Counted from the stretch's first letter, positions 19,451 through 28,653 are shown. The stretch: DNA of 64,000 bases from Lichenibacterium minor (GCF_004137685.1 NZ_QYBB01000001.1:248001-312000), one strand, 5' to 3'. Numbers and translations: made by a program. Notes: generated from the sequence alone by a model not told the origin.

Positions 19451-21253
19451 TCAAAGCCGCAGCGCGCCCGACGCGATCGCCGCGGCGGTGGCGCCGTCGA
19501 GCGGCCGGTAGGCCCCCTCGCCGGCCCCCGACACGAAGAGGGGACCGGCGACGCGGGCGGGGTCGAACCCCTCGGCCACGAGGGTCGGCTTGCGCTGCTT
19601 GAACGTGCCCGTGACCTCCAGCCCCGCCTGCACCCGCAGGAACACCGGCACCGCATAGGCGGGGAGCCGGCGGGCGAGGAAGGCTTTCAGGCCCGCGAGG
19701 TCGATCTCGGCGCCCTCTTCCGCCGCCAGCGCCGCCATGCCGGCGCGGCCGTCCGCGCCCGGCACCGCCACGCCGTACACGTTGGCCTCGGCGATGCCGG
19801 GGTAGCCCGTCAGGGCTTCGGCGACCTCCAGCGTCGACACGTTCTCCCCCTTCCAGCGGAACGTGTCGCCGACGCGGTCGACGAAGAAGAAGTAGCCGAG
19901 CGCGTCGCGCCGCATGAGGTCGCCGGTGCGGAACCAGCGGTCGCCCGGCTTCATCACGTCGTGGAGCACCTTGCGGGCCGTCGCGTCCCGATCGGTGTAG
20001 CCTTCGAAGCGGTTTCCGGGCTTCTTCGGGTCGGACAGGATCTCGCCCACCACTTCGCCGACCTCGTCCGGCGCGCATTCGCGGCAAAGCCCGTCGGGGC
20101 CGCGGAGCGGCGCCTCGGTGGCGAGGTCGACCTGCAGCACCTTGATGGGGAAGCGCGACGCGATCCAGGCCGGCACGCGCCCCACGGCCCCGGGCCGGGA
20201 ATCGAGGTTGAAGATGGAACAGTTGCCCTCGGTCGAGGCGTAGAACTCGCGGATGTGCGGCACGCCGAACCGGTCGCGGAAGGGCCGCCACACGTCGGGG
20301 CGCAGCCCGTTGCCGACGCAAAGCCGCACGCGGTGGGCGCGGTCCGCCGGGCCGGGCGGCGTTTGCAGCAGGTAGCGGCACAATTCGCCGATGTAGACCA
20401 TCATGGTGCAGCGGCTGCGCGCCGCATCGGCCCAGAAATCGCGCGCCGAGAAGCGCTCCCGGATGACGCAGGTGCCGCCGGCCAGCATGGCCAGCCCGGG
20501 CGCCAGCACGCCGCCGTTGGAGTGGTACATCGGCAGGCAATCGTAGATCCGGTCGCCCGGCCCCGCGCCCGTCACCCCCGCGAAGGCCTGCATGGCGAGC
20601 TGCACGCGGCAATGGTTGAGGTTCGCCGCCTTGGGCAGGCCGGTCGTGCCCGACGTGTAGACCAGGATGCAGGGGTCGTCGATCGTCAGCGCCGGGCGCT
20701 CGGCCGCCAGCAGCGGCGCGTCCGGCAGCGCGTCGAGGAGGAGGTCGAGGCGGGGGTGGGACCCGCAGGCGCCGTAGGCCAGCACGTCGACCGGGTGGTC
20801 GAGCAGGGCGCGGGCCGTTTCGAACTGCGGCATCAGGCTCGCGTCCACGATGGCCACGGACGCGCCGACGAGGTTCAGCGAATGGGCGAGCGCCGCGCCA
20901 CTCTGGTTGGTGTTGATGAGCGCCGTGGCGGCCCCCGCCTTGGCGATGCCGACCCACACGGACAGGTATTCGACCCGGTTCGGCATCATCAGCGCCACCG
21001 TGTCGCCGCGGCCGAGCCCGCGGGCGAGGGCCCAGCGCGCGTAACGGTCCGCGCGGGCGTTCCAGGCCCGGTAGGTGACGCTTTCGGTTTCCGATTCGAG
21101 CGCCACCCGGTCGCCGAAGCGGGCCGCGAGCTCGTCGGCGAGGTCGCCGACCGTGTGGCGCGGGTGGCGCGCGACGGGCGTGGTGCGGCGCAGCACCCGG
21201 AGAAGGCCGCGGGCGAAGGCCCATTCGCTCGACGCGCGCTGGGCGAGGTTCAA
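19451..21253 (-). CDS. Long-chain acyl-CoA synthetase, FATP-like
   Basis: This 600-residue AMP-forming ligase activates fatty or very-long-chain acids to CoA esters. Motifs in order: TYRAWNARADRYARWALARG, the P-loop-like YTSGTTGLPKAANLNH, the substrate site FYASTEGNCSIFNL, RTGDLMRRDALGYFFFVDR and the C-terminal WKGENVSTLEVAEAL hinge. The FYASTEGN element and the DRVGDTFRWKGEN sequence are typical of the FATP/ACSVL subgroup rather than classical FadD. I choose TTG 21253 because ggaggg lies at the right distance and the longer frame upstream runs through the psuG gene on the other strand. Substrate chain length is not deducible. Confidence 0.88.
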   Translation of the reverse strand: MNLAQRASSEWAFARGLLRVLRRTTPVARHPRHTVGDLADELAARFGDRVALESETESVTYRAWNARADRYARWALARGLGRGDTVALMMPNRVEYLSVWVGIAKAGAATALINTNQSGAALAHSLNLVGASVAIVDASLMPQFETARALLDHPVDVLAYGACGSHPRLDLLLDALPDAPLLAAERPALTIDDPCILVYTSGTTGLPKAANLNHCRVQLAMQAFAGVTGAGPGDRIYDCLPMYHSNGGVLAPGLAMLAGGTCVIRERFSARDFWADAARSRCTMMVYIGELCRYLLQTPPGPADRAHRVRLCVGNGLRPDVWRPFRDRFGVPHIREFYASTEGNCSIFNLDSRPGAVGRVPAWIASRFPIKVLQVDLATEAPLRGPDGLCRECAPDEVGEVVGEILSDPKKPGNRFEGYTDRDATARKVLHDVMKPGDRWFRTGDLMRRDALGYFFFVDRVGDTFRWKGENVSTLEVAEALTGYPGIAEANVYGVAVPGADGRAGMAALAAEEGAEIDLAGLKAFLARRLPAYAVPVFLRVQAGLEVTGTFKQRKPTLVAEGFDPARVAGPLFVSGAGEGAYRPLDGATAAAIASGALRL

Positions 21254-21376
21254 GGGCGGGTCCCTCCGTGGTCCCGCACAGCTAAGCGCCGGCCCCGGCC
21301 CCGCGCAAGGCGCCGCGGGTGCGGCTTGGCACATCGGCGCGCCCGTGGTTAAGCGGCGGACGCTTCGGAGACCGCC

Positions 21377-22291
21377 ATGACCCAGGACCTGCCCCTCGAC
21401 CTGTCGGACGAGGTGAAACACGCGCTCGACCGCGGCGCGCCCGTCGTGGCGCTGGAATCCACCATCATCACCCACGGCATGCCCTACCCCGACAACGTGT
21501 CGACGGCGCGCGCCGTCGAGGCCGCCGTGCGGGCCGGAGGGGCCATGCCGGCCACCATCGCAGTGCTGGGGGGCCGCATCCGGGTGGGCCTGTCGGACGC
21601 GGAAGCGGAAGCGCTGGGCCGCGGCACGGGCGCCCTGAAACTCAGCCGCGCCGACCTCGCCTTCGCGGTGGCGACGGGCCGGGACGGCTCGACCACGGTA
21701 GCGGCGACGATGATCTGCGCGCATCTCGCCGGGATCCGCGTGTTCGCCACGGGCGGCATCGGCGGCGTCCACCGCGGGATGGAAAGCACGCTCGACGTGT
21801 CGGCCGACCTCGACGAGCTCGGACGCACCCCCGTGACGGTGGTCTGCGCCGGCGCCAAGGCGCTGCTGGACCTGCCGCGGACGCTGGAATACCTCGAAAC
21901 GCGCGGCGTGCCGGTCGTGGGCTACCGCACCGACCGGTTCCCGGCCTTCTGGAGCCGCGACAGCGGGCTCCCGGCGCCGCTGCGGCTCGACTCCGCCGCC
22001 GAGATCGCCGCCCTGGCGGCGGCGCAGCGGCGGCTCGGCCTCGGCGGCGGCGTGCTGGTGGCCAACCCCGTGGCGGCGGCGGACGAGATCCCGGGGGGCG
22101 AGATCGCCGCGCACATCGACGAGGCGGTGGCGGATGCGGTGCGGCGCGGCATCGGCGGCAAGGCCGTGACGCCCTTCGTCCTGTCCCGCATGCTGGAACT
22201 GACGGGCGGGCGCAGCCTCCGGACCAACGTGGCGCTGATCCTCGGCAACGCGCGGCTGGCCGCCGAGATCGCGGCCGCATCGGCCGGGTGA
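21377..22291 (+). CDS. psuG: Pseudouridine-5'-phosphate glycosidase
   Basis: This 304-residue enzyme splits pseudouridine 5'-phosphate into uracil and ribose 5-phosphate. The family motifs are all present: VALESTIITHGMPYPDNV, ATIAVLGGRIRVGL, FATGGIGGVHRGMESTLDVS, CAGAKALLDLPRTLEYLETR, VVGYRTDRFPAFW and the final GGKAVTPFVLSRMLELTGGR. Pathway partners are normally a pseudouridine kinase (PsuK, PfkB family) and a transporter; none is adjacent here, so the kinase must be elsewhere or this enzyme serves imported nucleotide. The gene is divergent from the acyl-CoA synthetase with a 123-base spacer. Confidence 0.96.
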   Translation: MTQDLPLDLSDEVKHALDRGAPVVALESTIITHGMPYPDNVSTARAVEAAVRAGGAMPATIAVLGGRIRVGLSDAEAEALGRGTGALKLSRADLAFAVATGRDGSTTVAATMICAHLAGIRVFATGGIGGVHRGMESTLDVSADLDELGRTPVTVVCAGAKALLDLPRTLEYLETRGVPVVGYRTDRFPAFWSRDSGLPAPLRLDSAAEIAALAAAQRRLGLGGGVLVANPVAAADEIPGGEIAAHIDEAVADAVRRGIGGKAVTPFVLSRMLELTGGRSLRTNVALILGNARLAAEIAAASAG

Positions 22292-22382
22292 AGCGGCGGG
22301 GACGCCCGCTCCCGCGGAGGCGGGCCGCAGGGGAGGCCGGCCGCCCGGGCCCGGCGCCGCCCCGCGCGTGTCCCGCCCTCGC

Positions 22383-22565
22383 TCAGATCTTGTTGGCGGA
22401 CGCGTCCGGGCCTTCGGGGGCCGCTTCGGCCGATCCGGCGTCGACCTCGCCCTCGCCGGGCGCGTTCTTCTTCTCGGCCTTCAGCTTCGCCCGCTCCTCG
22501 GCCTTCGCGGCCTTGGCTTTTTCCCTTTCGCGGCGTTCGAAATCGTAATTCGGTTTACGGGCCAT
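22383..22565 (-). CDS. Small charged alphaproteobacterial protein
   Basis: This 60-residue protein begins MARKPNYDFERREREKAKAA and continues with alternating Lys/Ala/Glu, predicted to be one long helix, followed by a Gly/Ala/Pro-rich tail. Proteins with this MARKPNYDFERRERE start are widespread in Rhizobiales and have no assigned function. I start at ATG 22565; the longer frame is the shadow of the neighbouring kinase gene. It is divergent from the glycerate kinase. Confidence 0.7.
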   Translation of the reverse strand: MARKPNYDFERREREKAKAAKAEERAKLKAEKKNAPGEGEVDAGSAEAAPEGPDASANKI

Positions 22566-22635
22566 GCCGGCGGCTCCACATTCGGCGTCAAACGGTCGGC
22601 ATTCTGCTGACATGGCCGATCCCGGGAGGCAAGGC

Positions 22636-23904
22636 ATGATCGAAGACGACGGCGGCGCGCGGGTCTTCCTGTCGGAGCTGTTCCGCGCCGCCGTGGCGGC
22701 TGCCCATCCGGCTGTCGCGGTGCCGCGGCACCTGCCGCCGCGCCCTCGCGGCCGCACGATCGTGGTCGGGGCCGGCAAGGCCTCCGCCCAGATGGCGCGG
22801 GCGCTGGAAGGGGCTTGGGACGGGCCGCTGTCGGGCGCGATCGTCACCCGCTACGGTTGCGGCTGCCCCTGCGACCGGATCGAGGTGCTGGAAGCCGCCC
22901 ACCCGGTGCCCGACGCCGCCGGGCTCGCGGCGACGCGCCGGATGGTCGAGCTCGTCGCCGCGGCGGGGCCGAACGACCTCGTGATCGCCCTGGTGTCGGG
23001 CGGCGGCTCCGCGCTGCTGCCGGCCCCGCCGCCGGGCCTCGACCTCGGCGACGAGATGGCGCTCAACGAAGCGCTGCTGCGCTCCGGCGCGCCCATCGGG
23101 GCCATGAACGCGGTGCGCAAGCACGCGTCCGCCATCAAGGGCGGCCGGCTCGCGGCGGCGTCGCGCGCGCCGGTGGCGAGCCTGATCCTGTCCGACATCC
23201 CGGGAGACGCGCCCCACCTCGTCGCGTCCGGCCCGACGGTGCCGGACGGCGCCACCCGCGCCGAAGCCCTGCGCGCCGTCGCCGACTACAGGATCGACCT
23301 GCCGCACCGCGTGCTGGCGCATCTCGCCTCCGGGGCGGCGGACGCCCCCCTGCCCGGCGACCCGCGCTTCGCCGGCCACACGCACGTCATCGTCGCCTCC
23401 GCGGGGCTTTCGCTCGACGCCGCAGCGGCGGAAGCGGCGCGGCGCGGCGTGGCGGCCGCCGTGCTGTCCGACGCCATCGAGGGCGAAGCCCGCGACGTCG
23501 GCCTCGTGCATGCCGCGCTGGCCCGGGAGGTGGCGGCGCGCGGGCGTCCCTTCGCCAAGCCGGTCGTGATCCTGTCCGGCGGAGAAACCACCGTGACGCT
23601 GCGGGGACGGGGCCGCGGCGGCCGCAACGCGGAGTTCCTCCTGTCTCTCGCCCTGGCGATCGACGGCGTACCCGGCGTGTCCGCGCTCGCGGCCGACACG
23701 GACGGCATCGACGGCTCGGAAACCAACGCCGGCGCCTTCGCGGACGGCGGCACGGCGGCGGCGATCCGCGCCGCCGGGCTCGACCCGCGGGCGCTCCTCA
23801 TGGCCAACGACAGCTATTCCGCCTTCGCGGGGGTCGGCGCGCTGTTCGACACGGGGCCGACCGGCACCAACGTCAACGACTTCCGCGCCATCCTGGTGCG
23901 CTGA
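22636..23904 (+). CDS. Glycerate 2-kinase (MOFRL family)
   Basis: This 422-residue kinase phosphorylates D-glycerate to 2-phosphoglycerate; the family was long annotated as hydroxypyruvate reductase (TtuD). The N-terminal DUF4147 domain shows VVGAGKASAQMARALE, ALVSGGGSALLPAPPPGLDL, NAVRKHASAIKGGRLA and LSDIPGDAPHLVASGPTVPD. The MOFRL domain at the C-terminus shows LSGGETTVTLRGRGRGGRNA and ADTDGIDGSETNAGAFADGG. The start at ATG 22636 follows gggaggcaaggc. Glycerate kinases of this kind feed the serine cycle in methylotrophs, or tartrate and glyoxylate metabolism. tarD, about 0.9 kb downstream on the other strand, makes a link to tartrate use plausible but not shown. Confidence 0.94.
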   Translation: MIEDDGGARVFLSELFRAAVAAAHPAVAVPRHLPPRPRGRTIVVGAGKASAQMARALEGAWDGPLSGAIVTRYGCGCPCDRIEVLEAAHPVPDAAGLAATRRMVELVAAAGPNDLVIALVSGGGSALLPAPPPGLDLGDEMALNEALLRSGAPIGAMNAVRKHASAIKGGRLAAASRAPVASLILSDIPGDAPHLVASGPTVPDGATRAEALRAVADYRIDLPHRVLAHLASGAADAPLPGDPRFAGHTHVIVASAGLSLDAAAAEAARRGVAAAVLSDAIEGEARDVGLVHAALAREVAARGRPFAKPVVILSGGETTVTLRGRGRGGRNAEFLLSLALAIDGVPGVSALAADTDGIDGSETNAGAFADGGTAAAIRAAGLDPRALLMANDSYSAFAGVGALFDTGPTGTNVNDFRAILVR

Positions 23905-24007
23905 GCATGCGCCCGCGTCCCCAGCCGCGCGCGACCCCGCCCTGTTCGGCGGTCGAGACCCCGCCTATGGTGGCGGGTCGACACGGGATCGCGGGGCGGG
24001 GTGGGGC

Positions 24008-24754
24008 ATGGGCGAGGTCGGGAACGCAGGTCTCCTCGTCCGCAAGGTGGCGAGCGTCGCCCACCTGTCGGCCGAAGAACGGGCCGCGCTCGAACGCCTG
24101 CCGATGTCGATCCGCTCCATCCCGGCGCGGCAGGACATCGTCCGCGTGGGCGACCGCCCGTCGCAATGCTGCCTGGTGCTGGCGGGCTTCGCCTTCCGCT
24201 ACAAGCTGATCGGCGAAGGGCGGCGGCAGATCCTCAACTTCCACGTCCCGGGCGACATCCCCGACCTGCAAAGCCTGCACCTGCCGGTGATCGACCACAA
24301 CCTCGCCGCGCTGACGCCGCTCACGGCCGGCTTCATCCGGCACGACGCGGTGCACGAGGTCAGCGCGCGCTTTCCGCGCATCACCGGCGCGCTGTGGCGC
24401 AACACGCTCGTCGACGCCGCGATCCTGCGCGAGCGCGTCGTGTCGATCGGCCAGCGCGACGGGTTGAGCCGCACCGCGCATTTCCTGTGCGAGATGGCGA
24501 AGCGGCTGGTGGCCGTCGACCTCGCGCCGGGCCTCGTCCTGCCGATGCCGATCACCCAGGTGGAGATCGCGGACGCCCTGGGCCTGTCGCCGGTGCATGT
24601 GAACCGCATGGTGCGCGAACTGCGCGAGCGCCGCCTCATCGCGTTGGACGGGCAGCGGCTGGAGATCCTCGACTGGGACGCGCTGGCGCGGCTCGGCGAC
24701 TTCGACGCCACGTTCCTGCACCTGCAGGCCGACGAGCGCCCACGCCTCCCCTGA
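24008..24754 (+). CDS. Crp/Fnr-family transcriptional regulator
   Basis: This 248-residue regulator has an N-terminal cyclic-nucleotide-binding-like jelly roll (about 20-130: VRVGDRPSQCCLVLAGFAFR, QILNFHVPGDIPDLQSL), the long dimer helix (about 140-165) and a C-terminal winged helix (about 170-230: LPMPITQVEIADALGLSPVH, VNRMVRELRERRLIALDGQR). The cysteine pattern of oxygen-sensing Fnr is absent (only scattered Cys), so it is not an FeS-type Fnr. This subgroup is very common in Rhizobiales with mostly unknown signals. It faces tarD convergently with a 15-base gap; its targets are unknown. Confidence 0.9.
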   Translation: MGEVGNAGLLVRKVASVAHLSAEERAALERLPMSIRSIPARQDIVRVGDRPSQCCLVLAGFAFRYKLIGEGRRQILNFHVPGDIPDLQSLHLPVIDHNLAALTPLTAGFIRHDAVHEVSARFPRITGALWRNTLVDAAILRERVVSIGQRDGLSRTAHFLCEMAKRLVAVDLAPGLVLPMPITQVEIADALGLSPVHVNRMVRELRERRLIALDGQRLEILDWDALARLGDFDATFLHLQADERPRLP

Positions 24755-24769
24755 GGCGCCCTCCCGTGC

Positions 24770-25933
24770 CTATTCGGCGAGGTCGCGCATCACCCGGATC
24801 AGCTCGGCCTTGCCCTCGAAGCCGATGCCGGGCAGGTCGGGCATGAGGATGTGGCCGTCTTCGACCGCGACACCGTCCGGGAAGCCCCCGTAGGGTTGGA
24901 ACAGGTCGGGATAGCTTTCGTTGCCGCCCAGGCCGAGCCCCGCCGCGATATTGAGCGACATCTGGTGGCCGCCGTGCGGGATGCAGCGCCTCGGCGACCA
25001 TCCCATCTCGTCCAGCACCTTCAGGGTCCGGCGGTATTCGCACAGGCCGTAGGACAGCGCGCAGTCGAACTGCAGCCAGTCCCGATCCGGCCGCAGGCCG
25101 CCGTGGCGCAGCAGGTTGCGCGCGTCCTGGTGGGAGAACAGGTTCTCCCCGGTCGCCATCGGGCCGGGATAATGGTCGGCCAGCGCGGCCTGCAGGGCGT
25201 AGTCGAGCGGGTCGCCGGCTTCCTCGTACCAGAACAGGGGATAGTCGCGCAGCATGCGGGCGTAGGCCACCGCGGTGTCGAGGTCGAAGCGGCCGTTGGC
25301 GTCGACGGCGAGGCGCGCCGCGCCGCCGATCTCGGCCAGCACGGCTTCGATGCGAGCACGGTCCTCGTCGAGGGGGGCGCCGCCGATCTTCATCTTCACG
25401 ACGGTGTAGCCGCGGTCGAGGTAGCGGCGCATCTCGGCGCGCAGCGCGCCCGTGTCCTTGCCGGGGTAATAGTAGCCTCCGGCCGCGTAGACGAAGACCC
25501 GCGGTTCGGCGACGCGCCCGTGGCGCTCGGCGAGCAGGCGGAACAGCGGGCGTCCCTCGATCTTGGCCACCGCGTCCCAGATCGCCATGTCGAGCGTGCC
25601 CACCGCCACCGAGCGCTCGCCGTGGCCGCCGGGCTTCTCGTTGGCCATCAGCGCCGCCCAGGCCCGGTCGGGGTCGAGGTTGGACCCGGCGTCGTCGAGC
25701 AGCGCGGCGGGGTCGGCTTCGAGGAGGCGCGGGGCGAAGCGCTCGCGGATCAGCCCGCCCTGCCCGTAGCGGCCGTTGGAGTTGAAGCCGTATCCGACAA
25801 CGCGCCGGCCGTCGCGGACCACGTCCGTCACCACCGCGACGAGGCTCGTCGTCATCCGGGTGAAGTCGATGTAGGCGTTGCGGATCGGCGACGAGATCGG
25901 CTTCGTCACCTCGCGGACGTCGACGATGCGCAT
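24770..25933 (-). CDS. tarD: D(-)-tartrate dehydratase
   Basis: This 387-residue enolase-superfamily enzyme is nearly collinear with the characterised Bradyrhizobium TarD as I recall it, with a two-residue shorter start. It dehydrates D(-)-tartrate to oxaloacetate using Mg2+. All expected residues are present: acid/base Lys182 (KMKIGG), metal ligands Asp211 (DANG), Glu237 (WYEE) and Glu263 (TGEN), and His320 (CIPHGGHQ). These match Lys184, Asp213, Glu239, Glu265 and His322 of the Bradyrhizobium enzyme by offset. The N-terminal capping domain (KPISSPIRNAYIDFTRMTTS) is also conserved. It stands alone; no tartrate transporter is adjacent. Confidence 0.93.
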   Translation of the reverse strand: MRIVDVREVTKPISSPIRNAYIDFTRMTTSLVAVVTDVVRDGRRVVGYGFNSNGRYGQGGLIRERFAPRLLEADPAALLDDAGSNLDPDRAWAALMANEKPGGHGERSVAVGTLDMAIWDAVAKIEGRPLFRLLAERHGRVAEPRVFVYAAGGYYYPGKDTGALRAEMRRYLDRGYTVVKMKIGGAPLDEDRARIEAVLAEIGGAARLAVDANGRFDLDTAVAYARMLRDYPLFWYEEAGDPLDYALQAALADHYPGPMATGENLFSHQDARNLLRHGGLRPDRDWLQFDCALSYGLCEYRRTLKVLDEMGWSPRRCIPHGGHQMSLNIAAGLGLGGNESYPDLFQPYGGFPDGVAVEDGHILMPDLPGIGFEGKAELIRVMRDLAE

Positions 25934-26049
25934 GGGTGTCCTCCGGGTCTGGCCGTGCCGGGGCGTTCACGGGCCGGCCGCCGTCGATGATGGAGCCGTC
26001 GAGGGCGCGTCACGTCGCGCGGGCGGCGCGGCGCGCCATCGTCCCGGAG

Positions 26050-26319
26050 CTACTTCGCCGTGCCGGGCGCCACCGCGCCGGGCTTGATCACCGGCATGGT
26101 GCCCGCCTGCGGGGCGGCCTTGTGCATCTCGGGGTCGACGTTCCCGGTCGGCTTGATGACGCCGTTCGTGTCGCTCAGCTTGTCGCTCAAGGTGCCGGGC
26201 TTGGAGTCGAGGTTGGTGGCGGGCGCGGGCGTGGCGGGCGCCGTGGCCTGCGCCCAGGCGGGGGCCGCCGCGAAGCCGAGAAAAGCCGCCGCGAGGGCGG
26301 CGTGGCGCAGTCGTGTCAT
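26050..26319 (-). CDS. Small secreted protein, unknown
   Basis: This 89-residue protein starts MTRLRHAALAAAFLGFAAAP followed by AWAQA, a standard Sec signal peptide with cleavage after AWA. The mature part, about 65 residues, is rich in Ala/Pro/Thr, with NLDSKPGTLSDKLSDTNGVI and PVIKPGAVAPGTAK; it looks unstructured. Similar small periplasmic proteins with SDKLSxTNGVI-like segments occur in Rhizobiales without function. It ends 11 bases upstream-facing of the PRC-barrel gene end region and is read in the same direction. Confidence 0.72.
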   Translation of the reverse strand: MTRLRHAALAAAFLGFAAAPAWAQATAPATPAPATNLDSKPGTLSDKLSDTNGVIKPTGNVDPEMHKAAPQAGTMPVIKPGAVAPGTAK

Positions 26320-26329
26320 GGGGAGTCCC

Positions 26330-26728
26330 TCAAAGGCCGTAGTTGAAGCCGTAGAAGCCGAACACGTTGCGGCGGTGTTCGGGGTCGCGCCAGGGGTCCT
26401 CGCCGGGCCCGAAGCTCGGGGCGCGGTCGAGCGTGTCGCGGTCGACGTCGACCACGTAGCCGCCCCGCGCTTGGTCGTAGGTCAGGGCCGCCCAGGGCAG
26501 CGGAAAGAAGCGCTCGCCCAGGCCCAAAAAGCCGCCGAAGCACACGACCGCGTAGGCGACGCGGCCCGTCGCCTTGTCGACCATGAAATTGTACACGGAG
26601 CCGATCCGCTGGCCGTCCCGCCCGAACACGTCCGTGCCCTCGACCTTGTCGGACGCGATGAGCCGGTCCGTCTCGTCGACGGCGACCGGCGCGGCCCCGT
26701 CGACCCGGGTGGTCTCGTCCTTCGCCAT
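26330..26728 (-). CDS. PRC-barrel domain protein
   Basis: This 132-residue protein carries a PRC-barrel-like beta domain from about 20 to 90: IASDKVEGTDVFGRDGQRIG, SVYNFMVDKATGRVAYAVVC, FGGFLGLGERFFPLPWAALT. The domain is found in photosynthetic reaction centre subunit H and in RimM, and in many stand-alone stress-related proteins of Rhizobiales. The C-terminal GFYGFNYGL is Gly/aromatic. The start at ATG 26728 follows a gggagggg site. It is followed on the same strand, 10 bases later, by the small secreted protein, so the two probably share a transcript. No signal peptide is seen. Confidence 0.85.
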   Translation of the reverse strand: MAKDETTRVDGAAPVAVDETDRLIASDKVEGTDVFGRDGQRIGSVYNFMVDKATGRVAYAVVCFGGFLGLGERFFPLPWAALTYDQARGGYVVDVDRDTLDRAPSFGPGEDPWRDPEHRRNVFGFYGFNYGL

Positions 26729-26791
26729 GGCTCCCCTCCCATCCATCCCGATCCAACGGGACCGCGGGGGCGAGGGTTCCCGGCCGCGGGC

Positions 26792-27763
26792 TCAGGCGGA
26801 GGGGCCGCCCCAGGCGTCGAGGCAGCCCGGGTGGATGCGGGTGACGATGGCTTCGACGCGGGCGATCTCGCGCCGCGACAGGCTCGACCGCCACCGGTCG
26901 CGCGGCGCGGCGGCGCCGACCGTGGAGGCCGACACCCGGGCGAAGCGCGGCACGCGCCGCTGCGGCAGGCCGAGCCAGCCGCACAGCGCCGCGAAGGCCG
27001 GCGCGGGGTCGCGCGCCACCTCCTCGTAGATGGCTTCGTGGCCCCAAACGCAGCCCCGGAGGCTGGCCGCGGCGTGGCGCTCCGTCACGGCCCACCAGGC
27101 GGCGATGCGGGACAGGCCGTCGCCGTCGCAATCGCCCAACACGGCCGAGCGATCGTCGATGTCCGGCAGCAGGTGCCCGAGCCCCACGCGCGAGAAGCTC
27201 CAATCCCAATCGGCGGCGAGAAGGCTCGCCGCGACGGCGCAGGGGTGGCGGCGCAGGTGCAGCACCGGGATGCCGAAACGCCGATGGAACCCGGCGAGGT
27301 TGAAGGGCATCCGCACGTCCTTGACGACGATGCGGGTGGCGAAGGAATCCCGCAGCGAGGAGCGGCAGTTCAGGGTGAAGTTGCTGGTGTGGCGCCCCGT
27401 GCAGGCGTGGTCGAGGAAGCCCCACAGGGGGTCGTCGTCCGCCAGTGGGCCCGGCATGGCGGCCTGCAGGCTGTCGTAGGGCAGGCGCAGGGCGGCCAGC
27501 ATCGCGCGGCGCCGGGGGTCGAGCGGCGACAGGGGCTCGAACACCGTCTTGGCGGACAGCGCTTCGGCGAGGCATTCCTGCACCCAGGTGGTGCCGCTGC
27601 GCCAGAAGCCGCTGACGAGCGCGACCGGCCGCGCGGCGTGGAGGCGGGCCAGCGTCCAATCCACCGTGCGGGCGCCGTCGATGGCGAGGCGGACGCCGAG
27701 CGGGCCGCCGCGGGTCCCGTCGAAATCGCCCGCGATCAGCCTGCGCGCCCCGATCGCCGCCAT
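26792..27763 (-). CDS. Sulfotransferase-family protein
   Basis: This protein of about 323 residues has the PAPS-binding P-loop-like motif near its N-terminus (VALVSGFWRSGTTWVQECLA) and a second PAPS contact later (LHLRRHPCAVAASLLAADWD). It should transfer a sulfonate group from PAPS to an unknown acceptor; in alphaproteobacteria such enzymes act on lipids, Nod-factor-like molecules or polysaccharides. I start at ATG 27763 (MAAIGARRL); the frame continues 23 residues upstream with unconvincing sequence. It lies upstream of the PRC-barrel gene on the same strand with a 63-base gap. The acceptor cannot be inferred. Confidence 0.82.
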   Translation of the reverse strand: MAAIGARRLIAGDFDGTRGGPLGVRLAIDGARTVDWTLARLHAARPVALVSGFWRSGTTWVQECLAEALSAKTVFEPLSPLDPRRRAMLAALRLPYDSLQAAMPGPLADDDPLWGFLDHACTGRHTSNFTLNCRSSLRDSFATRIVVKDVRMPFNLAGFHRRFGIPVLHLRRHPCAVAASLLAADWDWSFSRVGLGHLLPDIDDRSAVLGDCDGDGLSRIAAWWAVTERHAAASLRGCVWGHEAIYEEVARDPAPAFAALCGWLGLPQRRVPRFARVSASTVGAAAPRDRWRSSLSRREIARVEAIVTRIHPGCLDAWGGPSA

Positions 27764-28005
27764 GTCGTGCCGCCTTCCGTCCCCGGCGTGGTCCGTCCGG
27801 CCCCGCGGCGCGTCAACGGCCCGGGACCGCATCCGTGTTCGCGCCGGGGCGCCGTGGAGGCCTCGTTCGCCTGCGGCCCAAAGGCGCGGACCCGCCGCCG
27901 CGACGGGTGCGAGGACGGGCCGGCGGCGCTGTTCCGCCCCGGCCTGGCGCGCTATGCCGGGACCCTGGCGCCGGGGCCGGCTTCTTGGGCCCGCAGGAGG
28001 ACGGC

Positions 28006-28653
28006 ATGATCCGCATCGATCCCACGACCGACGTGCTCGGCCTCATCGACGTGCAGCCCACCTTCATGCCCGGCGGCGAGCTGCCGGTGGCCGGCGGCGA
28101 CGAGGTGGTGCCGATCGCCCGGAGGCTGACCGCCGACGTCTTCGCCCATGCCTTCGCGACGCAGGACTGGCATCCGCCGGGCCACGTGTCCTTCGCGTCG
28201 ACCCACGGCGCCGCGCCCTTCTCGACGGTGCGGCTCCCCTACGGCGACCAGGTGCTGTGGCCCGACCACGCCATCATCGGCACGCCGGGGGCGGCGCTGC
28301 ACCCGGGCCTGCCGCTCGACCGCGTCGACGCGATCTTCCGCAAGGGGTTCCGGCCCGGGATCGACAGCTATTCGGCGTTCCGCGACAACGACCGGGTCAG
28401 CACGACGGGGCTCGGCGGCTGGATCAGGGAGCGCGGTTTCCGCCGCGTGTTCCTGTGCGGGCTGGCGCTCGACTTCTGCGTCTTCTGGTCGGCGCAGGAC
28501 GCGCGGGCGCTGGGCCTCGACGTCGTCGTCGTCACCGACGCGTGCCGCGCCATCGCGGCGCCCGCGGGTCCCGGCGGCAGCACGCTCGACGCGGCCTGCC
28601 GCGCCATGACGGACGGCGGCGTTCAGCTCGTCGGCATCGCCGACCTCGCCTGA
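28006..28653 (+). CDS. pncA: Nicotinamidase/pyrazinamidase
   Basis: This 215-residue cytoplasmic enzyme hydrolyses nicotinamide to nicotinate for NAD salvage. The catalytic triad is visible: Asp15 in LIDVQPTF, Lys113 in FRKGF and Cys158 in LDFCVFWSA. Metal-site residues are DWHPPGH near 54-60 and the neighbouring His; the cis-peptide region after CGLALDF is also typical. A gcaggagg site precedes the ATG. The last 31 bases overlap the 3' end of the convergent amine oxidase gene. Confidence 0.94.
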   Translation: MIRIDPTTDVLGLIDVQPTFMPGGELPVAGGDEVVPIARRLTADVFAHAFATQDWHPPGHVSFASTHGAAPFSTVRLPYGDQVLWPDHAIIGTPGAALHPGLPLDRVDAIFRKGFRPGIDSYSAFRDNDRVSTTGLGGWIRERGFRRVFLCGLALDFCVFWSAQDARALGLDVVVVTDACRAIAAPAGPGGSTLDAACRAMTDGGVQLVGIADLA

